Shown piece by piece: positions 17,935 to 25,750 of a stretch of 64,000 nucleotides of DNA. The notes beneath the pieces are model-generated. The model made no database searches. It saw nothing but the letters and a program-made list of their open reading frames with translations, and was not told the origin of the DNA. Numbering within the stretch: position 1 is the first letter of the stretch; every line of letters starts with the position of its first letter. The translations under genes and the position numbers were made by a program. Origin of the DNA: Salinibacterium sp. M195 (GTDB taxonomy: Bacteria > Actinomycetota > Actinomycetes > Actinomycetales > Microbacteriaceae); contig NZ_CP040814.1 in assembly GCF_019443965.1 (NCBI RefSeq), positions 2,728,001 to 2,792,000 on the forward strand, read 5' to 3'.

Positions 17935-18016
17935 CGTTCCATTATCCTCGCCACTCCAGCAGATTTTTGCCCCGGCCGCTCTGTTCGCCAGACCAACCGA
18001 GGAGTACTGTGGCGCC

Positions 18017-19018
18017 ATGGATGTCCCGACCTGGCTCTTAGATTCCGACCCAGCGATCCGTTGGCAGACAATGCTGCACTTAGGCGAAGCCTCAGAGACG
18101 AGCATTGCTGCCGAACGTGCCCGCGTGGCCTCGACCGGCTGGTGTGGGCGAATTCTCGATGTTCAGGGAGCCGACGGTCAGTGGGCAGGCGGCACCTATT
18201 TTCCTGAGCACGATGATCAACCCGGTCAGCCATGGACGGCGACTGCCTTTACGTTGCAACTCTTGCGCGAATGCGGAGTGGATCCGAAAGACACGCGCGT
18301 GCGCGGCGCCGTCGAGCGCGTGCGCGAATGCAGCCGCTGGGAGTATGACGGGTCGCGTTTCTTCGACGGTGAAGTCGAACCCTGCATCAATGGTCTCGCT
18401 GTCGGAATCGGCGCGTACTTTGGAGAATGCGTAGACGGCATCGTAGCGCGACTTCTCGACGAGCAACTCGCAGACGGCGGCTGGAATTGTGACCGAGAGA
18501 ATGGGTCGCAGCGCAGCTCATTTCACACCACCATTGCGGTTCTCGAAGGGCTGCGCGAATATGTCAGCGCTGTCGATGACAACGGTGACGGTGACAACGG
18601 TGACGGGCGCGACCGCAGTGGCAGCCGCAACAGCAGCAGTGCGGTAGCTGACGCTCGTGCCCGAGCTCACGAATATCTTCTTGAACGCCAACTGATGCGT
18701 CGCCTCAGCACTGGCGACTTCGTCAACGACGAGTGGCTTGAGTTCTCATTTCCGCCACGGTGGCACTACGACGTTCTACGGGCCCTCGACTATTTTCGGG
18801 CATCCGGCATCAGCTACGACAGCCGCATGGATGAGGCACTCACGCTCGTCGAAAGCAAACGTGGCGACGATGGACGTTGGCTTCTCGAAAACACGCACCC
18901 CGGAAGCGTGCACTTCGCGATGGAAGACGGCGATGGCAAGCCGAGCCGCTGGAACACGCTACGGGCACAACGGGTGTTGGCGTGGTTCGGGCGGGACGCC
19001 ATGACCAGTTCGTTGTAG
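18017..19018 (+). CDS. Prenyltransferase/squalene-oxidase repeat protein (terpenoid cyclase-like)
   Basis: A 333-residue protein starting at ATG 18017 (MDVPTWLLDSDPAIRW). Repeats of the alpha/alpha-toroid type are visible: DGQWAGGTYFPEHDDQ, ADGGWNCDRENGSQRSSFHTT and DGRWLLENTHPG. It lacks the DXDD motif of bacterial squalene-hopene cyclases and is half their length, so cyclase activity is not supported. An insertion near residues 185-215 is rich in Asp, Asn, Gly and Ser, with the DNA repeated as GACAACGGTGACGGT. It stands alone between a PPOX gene and a thiamine-regulated transporter. Function is unknown. Confidence 0.7.
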   Translation: MDVPTWLLDSDPAIRWQTMLHLGEASETSIAAERARVASTGWCGRILDVQGADGQWAGGTYFPEHDDQPGQPWTATAFTLQLLRECGVDPKDTRVRGAVERVRECSRWEYDGSRFFDGEVEPCINGLAVGIGAYFGECVDGIVARLLDEQLADGGWNCDRENGSQRSSFHTTIAVLEGLREYVSAVDDNGDGDNGDGRDRSGSRNSSSAVADARARAHEYLLERQLMRRLSTGDFVNDEWLEFSFPPRWHYDVLRALDYFRASGISYDSRMDEALTLVESKRGDDGRWLLENTHPGSVHFAMEDGDGKPSRWNTLRAQRVLAWFGRDAMTSSL

Positions 19019-19034
19019 TCGATGCTAAGTTGAT

Positions 19035-19127
19035 GCACGTCCCCACGGGAGCCCGGATGCAGGGGCTGAGAGGAAGCTGACGCAGCTTCGACCGTTGAAC
19101 CTACCGGATAATGCCGGCAAAGGAAGC
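19035..19127 (+). ncRNA. TPP (thi-box) riboswitch
   Basis: The conserved thi-box elements are in order: ACGGGAGCCCGG, GGGGCTGAGAGGAAGC (CTGAGA at 19066-19071), a short variable stem, then TTGAACCTACCGGATAATGCC and GGCAAAGGAAGC. The downstream gene's ribosome site AAAGGAAG (19119-19126) lies in the 3' end of the aptamer. Binding of thiamine pyrophosphate would therefore be expected to hide it and repress translation. The transporter ATG follows at 19135. Confidence 0.92.
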
Positions 19128-19134
19128 ACGGTTT

Positions 19135-20538
19135 ATGCACTCTGATACTTCGCCCCACGCTGACTCTGCTCAACGGCAGTCGCAGATACCGCCTCACCCG
19201 GTTGCGGCGCCAAAGCCTTCCCTGGGCACTCGCCGTGCAGTGCGCGGCGGCATCTTCGGCAACTATGTCGACCAGTTCGATATCTTCTTGCCGGTCATTG
19301 CGTTGGCCCCGGCATCCGCTCAACTCTTTGGTTCCGACAATCTCGTCGGCAACGCTGGCCTAATCTTTGTGGCGACCCTGCTGGGGAGGCCAGTTGGTGC
19401 CGCAATTTTTGGTTCGATCTCTGACCGGATTGGACGCACCGCCACCACCAAGGTTGCTCTCTTGGGCGTGGCGCTCACGACCCTAATGATTGCGCTCGTG
19501 CCCGATCACACGGTGCTGGGCGGCGGAACTCTGCTGGCAATTTTGTTGCTTAGGTTTGTGGGCGGAATCTTCCTCGGCGGCGAATACACCTCGGCAATAC
19601 CACTGGCAATGGAATGGTCACGGCCCGAACGACGCGGGCTCGTCAGCGGGCTCATCATGTGGATGTCGCCCTGGGCAAACGCGTCAATCGCGGGCATGGT
19701 GTTTGTGCTGCAGAGCGTGCTCGACACCGCCAGCTACACCCTGTGGGGCTGGCGTCTACTATTCGCGCTCGGCTCGTTGCTCGCCTTTGGCATGCTCATT
19801 TATTACCGAACCCGAGTTGAGGAAGCCCCACAGTGGACGCGTCCGATTCGCCGCGCCAATCCGCTGAAAGAGATCCTTGTCGGCCGTCATCGCCGCGCAC
19901 TCTGGCAAGTGTTCATCATGATGAGTGGCCTGTGGTTGCTGACCAACATGGCGATTCCGGTACTGGCTGGGCAACTCAGTTCTGGGGCCGGGGCGTTGGG
20001 CACGAGCGGGACCTTGGATGGGCGAACCCTCTCGTTTGCGATGATGTGTGGCACTGCGGCATCCGCTTTCACAATGGCGGCGTGTGGTCACTTGTCGACG
20101 CTCACTGGTCGCCGGCGCTTCTTCATGGGATTCGGGCTGATGACCGCAGTGGCCGGGCCGCTCGCATTCCTGGCGGTCTTTACGGCGCCCAGCCTGGGAC
20201 AGCTCGTGCTGTTCGTGATTGCGCTGCAAGTGGTGACAGTGTCAGCGTATGGACCAGTCGGGGCGTACCTCGTTGAGCGATTCCCGACTGCCGTGCGCGC
20301 GAGCGGGTATGGGGTTGGCTACAGTCTGTCGATTGTGATTCCGGCGCTATACCCGTACTACCTGCCCGCGCTTCAGGACGTGCTTGGCGAGCAGGGCGCC
20401 GTTGCGACGCTGCTCGCGCTCGGCGGGGTGCTCATCACCGTTGGGGCGTTCCTGGGGCCAGAAACTGCTCAAGTTGACCTCGGATCAGAGCTACCCGCCA
20501 TCGCCGAGGAGAGCGCTGCGGCGAGTGTGTCGTTGTAG
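19135..20538 (+). CDS. MFS transporter under thiamine-riboswitch control
   Basis: A 467-residue major-facilitator protein of the metabolite:proton symporter type with about 12 membrane helices. The loop 2-3 signature reads FGSISDRIGRTATT; GGEYTSAIPLAMEW and a tryptophan-rich loop follow. ATG 19135 is selected over an upstream in-frame ATG at 19111 that falls within the riboswitch. Control by the TPP aptamer implies import of thiamine or a thiamine precursor. That substrate is inferred from regulation only; the MFS family itself does not reveal it. No thiamine biosynthesis gene adjoins it. Confidence 0.87.
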   Translation: MHSDTSPHADSAQRQSQIPPHPVAAPKPSLGTRRAVRGGIFGNYVDQFDIFLPVIALAPASAQLFGSDNLVGNAGLIFVATLLGRPVGAAIFGSISDRIGRTATTKVALLGVALTTLMIALVPDHTVLGGGTLLAILLLRFVGGIFLGGEYTSAIPLAMEWSRPERRGLVSGLIMWMSPWANASIAGMVFVLQSVLDTASYTLWGWRLLFALGSLLAFGMLIYYRTRVEEAPQWTRPIRRANPLKEILVGRHRRALWQVFIMMSGLWLLTNMAIPVLAGQLSSGAGALGTSGTLDGRTLSFAMMCGTAASAFTMAACGHLSTLTGRRRFFMGFGLMTAVAGPLAFLAVFTAPSLGQLVLFVIALQVVTVSAYGPVGAYLVERFPTAVRASGYGVGYSLSIVIPALYPYYLPALQDVLGEQGAVATLLALGGVLITVGAFLGPETAQVDLGSELPAIAEESAAASVSL

Positions 20539-20766
20539 TCAGGCTGTGAAATTGATGAGTTTGTGGGTTCCGTCGCAAAACGGCTTGATATCCGAAACTC
20601 CACAGCGGCAGAGAGCAACAGTTCGTCGCGACTGAGGAATCGGTTCGCCACTTGAAGAACGCAGATCAATCGTGCCGCGCACCAGCAGCGGCCCATCGGC
20701 ACACGCCACAACCTCGACCTCCTCCGCAGCGTCGCCGGGGCGCGATCTATCTTGCGATTCGCTCAT
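20539..20766 (-). CDS. CDGSH iron-sulfur domain protein
   Basis: A 75-residue protein whose C-terminal half is an intact CDGSH motif: CRCGVSDIKPFCDGTH. Its three Cys and one His ligate a 2Fe-2S cluster. The N-terminal part (VEVVACADGPLLVRG) is the usual single-domain mitoNEET-like extension. ATG 20766 overlaps the stop of the upstream diiron gene (ATGA), so the two are co-translated. Its stop abuts the convergent MFS stop with no gap. It is likely an electron donor for the upstream oxidase-like protein; this is inferred from coupling. Confidence 0.9.
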   Translation of the reverse strand: MSESQDRSRPGDAAEEVEVVACADGPLLVRGTIDLRSSSGEPIPQSRRTVALCRCGVSDIKPFCDGTHKLINFTA

Positions 20767-21917
20767 CGTGCAGCCATCCGTCCACTTGGGCCCGCGCCAG
20801 TGCCCGACTGGCTTGAATAGGGCATCGCGAGCGGCTTGCGCAGTGATGAGTTCCCTGCCTCCCACGCTGAGAGCATGTCCTGCCCCACCCAATCATCAAC
20901 AAGGAGACACGCGCTGGCACCGAAGAAGATCTCGCTCAGCAGCGCTGGCTCACTCTCGGCGAGACCGCCAGCGAGGTCACGGGCTGCAATTTGTTCGTGA
21001 ACGGCATCAGCTTCGACATGTTCGTCGAAGTACTCCGTGACATCCTCGCCGTACCCTAGACGCCGGAACCCTCGCGCATAAAGCTTGTTCGGAATCGAAG
21101 AAGTCATCTCGAACGCGGCCAAGTGGCCCGCGATCGCTCCGCGCAGCCGTCGGTTGAGTCCAAACATCGACATCATGGTGAACGACGCCAAAGTAATTGC
21201 TGGCACATAGTTGAGGTACGCGCCGTATCGGGAATCGAGGTCGAGACCGCGCATGGTGCGAGCAAAAATCTCGGAATGCATCCGATCACGCCGCCCTGCG
21301 CCATACTCGTCTGACTGAATCTCAACGAGTGCTGCCTTGGCTCGCCCATTCAACCGCGGGATAGCCCACGAATGCGGGTCGGCCTCTTTCAGCGTGTAGA
21401 TAGAACGCTGCACCAAATACTCGAGTGCTTGGTCGGGGGTGAGCTTCTTCGCGACATAGCGCGAGAGGCTCGGGCCTGAGTCTGGGCTGGTGAGGGCAAA
21501 GAGGGCGGCCGCGACATCCTCATCCGTCGCGTTCGGCAATGGCGGAACAGTCACCTGCGCGCGAAGTTGCGCCTCGAAAGCGCACTCAAGTTCACGGCGA
21601 GCTGCAAGCAACCCCAGATCCCACTCCCATTGGTCGCCGGTTTCGATGACGGAGCCGTAGTAGAGGCTGTAGAGCAAGAACAGCGAAAGCTGCACGTCGT
21701 CGTCGCGAATGAGATCGCGGTCGCTGGTAACCGCGGCAGCGACGGCCTCTGCGAGCCCGGTGATTGTGTGAGGCTCTGATGGTTGGGCGAAAGCATCGAG
21801 AAGGAGCCGACTTATTGGCCCCCGAGCGTCAATTTCTTCGTCACACCATCTGTCGCACTCGTGTGAATTGCGTGACTGCTCTGAGTTCCCTTTAAGAGAG
21901 TTCTCGCTCGTGGCCAT
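20763..21917 (-). CDS. Haem-oxygenase-like diiron protein (iron-containing redox enzyme family)
   Basis: A 384-residue protein of the haem-oxygenase-like fold group that includes diiron oxidases and oxygenases. Candidate iron ligands sit in two helix motifs. The first is VEIQSDEYGAGRRDRMHSEIF (first 20 residues VEIQSDEYGAGRRDRMHSEI) near 205-225. The second is FDEHVEADAVHEQI near 300-313, whose Glu, Asp and His spacing matches the diiron pattern. The N-terminal region is helical and acidic. It is coupled to the CDGSH gene. Relatives range from N-oxygenases to desaturases in specialised metabolism; the substrate here is unknown. The upstream 574-bp gap contains an LLM-gene fragment. Confidence 0.8.
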   Translation of the reverse strand: MATSENSLKGNSEQSRNSHECDRWCDEEIDARGPISRLLLDAFAQPSEPHTITGLAEAVAAAVTSDRDLIRDDDVQLSLFLLYSLYYGSVIETGDQWEWDLGLLAARRELECAFEAQLRAQVTVPPLPNATDEDVAAALFALTSPDSGPSLSRYVAKKLTPDQALEYLVQRSIYTLKEADPHSWAIPRLNGRAKAALVEIQSDEYGAGRRDRMHSEIFARTMRGLDLDSRYGAYLNYVPAITLASFTMMSMFGLNRRLRGAIAGHLAAFEMTSSIPNKLYARGFRRLGYGEDVTEYFDEHVEADAVHEQIAARDLAGGLAESEPALLSEIFFGASACLLVDDWVGQDMLSAWEAGNSSLRKPLAMPYSSQSGTGAGPSGRMAAR

Positions 21918-22162
21918 TGTGATCTCTCCTATTCACCGAATCGCTGCAAATGCGGGGAGCTTGCTTGCAGTTGCTAGTCGTGTTTTCCTCACAAGATCTT
22001 TCCCGCGATAGCTGGAAGATTGCTGCGCAAAACTTGGGACTTTGCCGATTTTTCGAGGTGAGTTGCTAGGGAGGGAACAAGCGTGAGCATGGCGAGTTCT
22101 CGGTCACGCTCAGCGCCCACACGTTCTAGACGACAATTCCGTCGAGCAGGTTGGCGTCTAAA

Positions 22163-22178
22163 CGCTAGCCAACTAGCG
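22163..22178 (-). terminator. Small hairpin downstream of the LLM remnant
   Basis: CGCTAG (22163-22168) pairs with CTAGCG (22173-22178) across four bases and is followed on the minus strand by TTTAG. It may end transcription of the surface-protein gene. The gap from 21918 to 22232 shows nothing else recognisable. Confidence 0.4.
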
Positions 22179-22232
22179 GCGCACCCAGCACGACGACGTC
22201 CCGTCCGCGCGCGGCATCCGTACAGGATTCTT

Positions 22233-22465
22233 CTAGGCGATCGACGGCGCAATTTCCGCATCGACCACGTGCTTCACGTGCTTAACGCGCTTCACGAGTG
22301 CCTCGAGAATTCGGGTGTTGAACTCGACCCCGAGTTGGTTGGGCACGGTGACCAGCAGACTGTCGGCAGCCTGAACCGCTGCGTCGCGCGCGAGCTCTGC
22401 CGCGATCACATCGGGGGCTCCGATATAGGAGCGGCCGAAACGAGAGCGCGAGCCTTCAAGCAGCG
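22233..22465 (-). pseudogene. 3' fragment of an LLM-family oxidoreductase gene
   Basis: About 76 codons match the end of the intact LLM gene at 23695-24732, from GSRSRFGRSYIGAPDV to the last helix. The 54-residue core differs by one residue (Ser for Thr), while the DNA differs at roughly 24 of 175 aligned positions, so nearly all changes are silent. The rest of the gene is absent: similarity stops at about 22465, next to the end of the surface-protein gene. The copy's extreme C-terminus differs by a small insertion (KRVKHVKHVVDAE). This is a truncated, non-functional remnant. Confidence 0.85.
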
Positions 22466-22491
22466 GTCCCTCAAGGCTGTGACGAGACCCG

Positions 22492-23520
22492 CTAGTTGGC
22501 GCTCCGGCGGCGGCGAGCGGCAATTGCGAGAACGGCACCCACTACTAGCAGGACAATGCTGACCGCGATGGGCACGGCGGGGTTCGTGCCGGTCGCCGCG
22601 AGTTCAGCGGAAGGCTCAATCTCAGCCGCAGGGGCCGCTGTCGGAGTTGTAGTCGGCGTCGGTGTCGGCGCCCCGTGCTTTGGGCCGACAACGAGAGCCA
22701 TGCTGTAGGGGACTTCACCGTTGAGCGTCAGCACTCCTGCGTTTTCTGCGGAAATATTCGGGTCGGCAAGAGTGAAACTCCAGAGTGTCGTGCTGTACTC
22801 ATCGACAGCGTCTAAATCTTCGCCGAGCCAGAAGACACCGTTGGTGTCTATTGTGAGGGAATACGTCGCCTCCGTCAGGAATGAGAGCGTAGCGGACGAG
22901 ACATACGACCCGTCAGTGATATCGATCTCGAACAGCTCGCCGTCTTCGTCTAAGGCGTAAAAGAGTCCCGAGCTCGGATCGGAGACAAAGGCCCACACAT
23001 AATTCAAGCTGGACCCGATGTAGACCATCACCCCGTCGCTGAGATTCAGCGAGAAGAGGTCCCCGTCGTAAAGAGCGTAGGCGGCACCGTCAAGTCCGAT
23101 TGCGAGGGCACTCGCGTAGGTGGGTATGCCGCCTTCTGTGACGTCAGCGACTTTGGTGCTCACACCTGTGGTGAGGTCAACCGTCACAAGAATCGGAAAG
23201 TCATAGTCGTCGGTGGCAACGAGGGCGTATACGGTTCCGGTAGTCGGATCCACGGTGAAGCTACCTGTGCAATTCGAACTGTCAATCTCGGTGCCTGTTC
23301 CGATAGCAGTCGCTTCTGCGGTCTGCTCGTCGACTACGAGCACCTGATTGTTTGGCGTTGCCGCGCTGTCGTCGCTGTAGTACGGGCACGTGATGGCGTA
23401 GAGCGAGTTGTCGACAGGGAGCGTTCGGGTTCCTGCGGCGTTGGCTGCGGTGGCGACACCCGTCAGTGCGAGAACACCAACTAGCGCGGTGACCACGGTG
23501 AGACGAGTGCGGTTGTACAT
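22492..23520 (-). CDS. Secreted beta-propeller-like protein with LAXTG cell-wall anchor
   Basis: A 342-residue exported protein. A Sec signal peptide with an Ala-rich cleavage region (GVATAANAAG) precedes about 250 residues of repeated beta-rich units (FTVDPTTGTVYAL, VSDPSSGLFYAL, LTIDTNGVFWLG) resembling propeller blades. Next come a Thr/Pro linker, the pentapeptide LAATG, a hydrophobic helix and the basic tail ARRRRSAN. LAXTG is the known recognition motif of class E sortases, so covalent wall attachment is predicted. ATG 23520 is preferred over GTG 23529. It lies between fragments of phnA and LLM genes, suggesting insertion by recombination. Ligand is unknown. Confidence 0.78.
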   Translation of the reverse strand: MYNRTRLTVVTALVGVLALTGVATAANAAGTRTLPVDNSLYAITCPYYSDDSAATPNNQVLVVDEQTAEATAIGTGTEIDSSNCTGSFTVDPTTGTVYALVATDDYDFPILVTVDLTTGVSTKVADVTEGGIPTYASALAIGLDGAAYALYDGDLFSLNLSDGVMVYIGSSLNYVWAFVSDPSSGLFYALDEDGELFEIDITDGSYVSSATLSFLTEATYSLTIDTNGVFWLGEDLDAVDEYSTTLWSFTLADPNISAENAGVLTLNGEVPYSMALVVGPKHGAPTPTPTTTPTAAPAAEIEPSAELAATGTNPAVPIAVSIVLLVVGAVLAIAARRRRSAN

Positions 23521-23626
23521 AGGATCCACTTCTACGCAACAGATAAGGGCGTTGCAGACTCTAGCGGGTTAGTAGAACCAGTGACGCTTGGACTAGACCA
23601 CTCCACGGGGCGGCGAATCGTCGCAG

Positions 23627-23679
23627 GTGGGGCTGCCCTCAACCTTGAGGTCCGTGACGATGCTCACCGTGTCGCCATC
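23627..23679 (-). pseudogene. Fragment of a phnA-like gene
   Basis: These 53 bases match the interior of the intact phnA-like gene at 25881-25933 with only a handful of mismatches. They translate in the same frame to DGDTVSIVTDLKVEGSPT, against DGDTVSIIKDLKVKGSPT in the intact copy. It begins 15 bases past the stop of the intact LLM gene. No start or zinc ribbon remains. It is a remnant of a duplicated or imported phnA-LLM segment. Confidence 0.85.
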
Positions 23680-23694
23680 GAAGCGATCAAGTTC

Positions 23695-24732
23695 TCAGGC
23701 GACCGAAGGCGCAGACTCGGCGTCGACCACGGGCATCACGTGCTTCACGAGTGCCTCGAGGATACGAGTGTTGAACTCGACCCCGAGCTGGTTGGGCACG
23801 GTAACCAGCAGAGTATCGGCGGCTTGGACTGCGGCATCGCGCGCGAGTTCGGCGGCGATCACGTCGGGGGCCCCGATGTAGGAGCGACCGAAACGGGAGC
23901 GCGAACCGTCGAGCATGCCGACCTGATCGCGCTGCTCGACTTGCCCTTGGATCCCAAAGTAGTACTCGGTCTCGTCATCAATGATGGGCAGGATGCTGCG
24001 GCTCACGGAGACTCGTGGTGCATGGTTGTGACCGGCACTCGCCCACGCATCACGGAACATCGAAATCTGTTCGGCTTGCAGCTCGTCGAAGGAAACCCCG
24101 GTGTCTTCGGTGAGGAGCGTCGAACTCATGAGGTTCATGCCCTGCTCGGCTGTCCAGATCGCGGTGGCTCGGGTTCCTGCACCCCACCAGATGCGTTCGC
24201 TGAGTCCTGGTGCCTGCGGTTGGATTGACTGCAGTGCGCTCGTGCCAACCATCTGGGGGTTGCCGGGAGCGAGCCCCTCGCCCGCGATCGCACGGCGAAA
24301 CTTGTCCGTGTGGGCGCGCGCCATGTCGGCGTCGCCCTCTCCTGCTGCCGGTTCGTATCCGAAAGCACGCCATCCATCAATCACCGTTTCGGGTGAGCCT
24401 CGACTAATACCCAATTGGAGTCTCCCGGCGGCAATGAGGTCTGCCTGTGCCGCGAGTTCTGCCATCGCCAGCGGGTTCTCGTAGCGCATGTCGATGACAC
24501 CGGTACCGAGCTCGATTGTGCTGGTGCGAGCAGCGGCAGCGGAGAGCAACGGCCACGGCGATGCGTGCTGGCGCGCAAAATGATGCACACGAAAGAAAGC
24601 GCCGTCGACGCCGACTTCTTCTGCCGCAACCGCGAGCTCCACTGCCTGCAGCAGCGCGTCAGCCCCGGTGCGGGTGCGCGAGCCCTCAACGTCTTGCCAG
24701 TGCCCGAAGGAGAGGAACCCAAGTTTTGTCAT
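23695..24732 (-). CDS. LLM-class flavin-dependent oxidoreductase
   Basis: A 345-residue bacterial-luciferase-like TIM-barrel protein. It shows the N-terminal FLSFGHWQ, HHFARQHASPWPLL, ELGTGVIDMRYENPLAMAE and LQLGISRGSPETV blocks that bind FMN (or F420). A C-terminal segment SYIGAPDVIAAELARD is typical of the alkanal-monooxygenase-like subgroup. The ATG overlaps the ppx stop by four bases, so it is coupled to it. The substrate is unknown. Its last 76 codons are present a second time as a remnant at 22233-22465. Confidence 0.9.
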   Translation of the reverse strand: MTKLGFLSFGHWQDVEGSRTRTGADALLQAVELAVAAEEVGVDGAFFRVHHFARQHASPWPLLSAAAARTSTIELGTGVIDMRYENPLAMAELAAQADLIAAGRLQLGISRGSPETVIDGWRAFGYEPAAGEGDADMARAHTDKFRRAIAGEGLAPGNPQMVGTSALQSIQPQAPGLSERIWWGAGTRATAIWTAEQGMNLMSSTLLTEDTGVSFDELQAEQISMFRDAWASAGHNHAPRVSVSRSILPIIDDETEYYFGIQGQVEQRDQVGMLDGSRSRFGRSYIGAPDVIAAELARDAAVQAADTLLVTVPNQLGVEFNTRILEALVKHVMPVVDAESAPSVA

Positions 24733-25727
24733 ACTGACGAAACCGGTGAATCGTGCGCGCTATTCCCTAGCGAGAGGGCGACGCCGTCAAGGATGTCGTG
24801 CTCGCTGGTTGTCACCCACTCGAGAGGGTGACCGGCTGCAGCCGCCGCATCCGCCACTCGACGCAGCACCGTCGCCCAGATCACGGCACCGGCGGCAATC
24901 GCGTCAACACGGCCGGGGTGCATATACGGCAGAGCGGCACGTTCAGGGCGGGGCATGCGGGTGAGATCCTCACAGGAACGAAGCACTTTCGCGAGAGGGA
25001 GACGGCTGCCGCTAATCGCTGCCGGATCGTAGCTCGTAAGACCGAGAGCATGCGCTGTGATCGTGGTGACAGTGCCAGCAACACCGATAACTTCGGTCGC
25101 CTTCGAGAGATCGATGGTGATCGTCGCGGTGTCGAGCACTGCGCTGACGTCGCTGCGAACGGCAGCGAGTTCCGCATCGGAGGGTGGGTCGTTGACGATG
25201 TTGCGTTCCGTCATGCGCACGCAGCCAACATCCATTGAATACGAGGCTTCGGGGGCGCTCGCGCCGAGCGCAAGTTCAGTGGAACCGCCACCAAGATCAA
25301 CCACAAGATACTGAGGCGTGGGGCGTTCAGGCTCCGAGGCATCGGGAACGGTGAGCACCGTGAGTGCGCCGCGGAACGACAAATCGGCCTCTTCGGTACC
25401 GGGAATCACTTCGACCGGCACACCAAGAATCGCGAAAACGGCGTCGGTGAACTTGGCACGGTTGGAGGCATCCCGAGTCGCAGAGGTAGCTACGAATCGG
25501 ATGCGCTCAGCACCGTGCTCGCGGCACAGTTCGGCGTAGGTGTGGACGGCAGCGAGAGTGCGATCGAGGGCCGCCTGGCTGAACCGACCGGTGCGGTCGA
25601 CGCCCTCCCCCAGCCGCACGACTTCGAGGGTGCGCATCACATCGGTGAGACCGCCGTGCCCGTCGAGGTCGGCAATGAGCAAGCGGATTGAGTTGGTTCC
25701 GCAATCGATGGCGGCGACACGAGTCAT
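24729..25727 (-). CDS. ppx: Ppx/GppA phosphatase family protein (exopolyphosphatase)
   Basis: A 332-residue member of the ASKHA fold. It has an N-terminal phosphate-1 loop AIDCGTNSIRLLIAD, the FVATSATRDASN block, the phosphate-2 motif VVDLGGGSTEL and GVAGTVTTI. Family members degrade polyphosphate chains or pppGpp. The short length, with no C-terminal HD domain, matches actinobacterial Ppx. It follows phnA by 23 bases and overlaps the LLM gene. Confidence 0.92.
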   Translation of the reverse strand: MTRVAAIDCGTNSIRLLIADLDGHGGLTDVMRTLEVVRLGEGVDRTGRFSQAALDRTLAAVHTYAELCREHGAERIRFVATSATRDASNRAKFTDAVFAILGVPVEVIPGTEEADLSFRGALTVLTVPDASEPERPTPQYLVVDLGGGSTELALGASAPEASYSMDVGCVRMTERNIVNDPPSDAELAAVRSDVSAVLDTATITIDLSKATEVIGVAGTVTTITAHALGLTSYDPAAISGSRLPLAKVLRSCEDLTRMPRPERAALPYMHPGRVDAIAAGAVIWATVLRRVADAAAAAGHPLEWVTTSEHDILDGVALSLGNSAHDSPVSSV

Positions 25728-25750
25728 TTCTTGCTCCTGCAGTTCGACAG

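Noticed and set aside
23581-24228. Plus-strand open frame over the end of the LLM gene
   Set aside because: It is antisense to the LLM gene and the phnA fragment, whose minus-strand reading matches known families.
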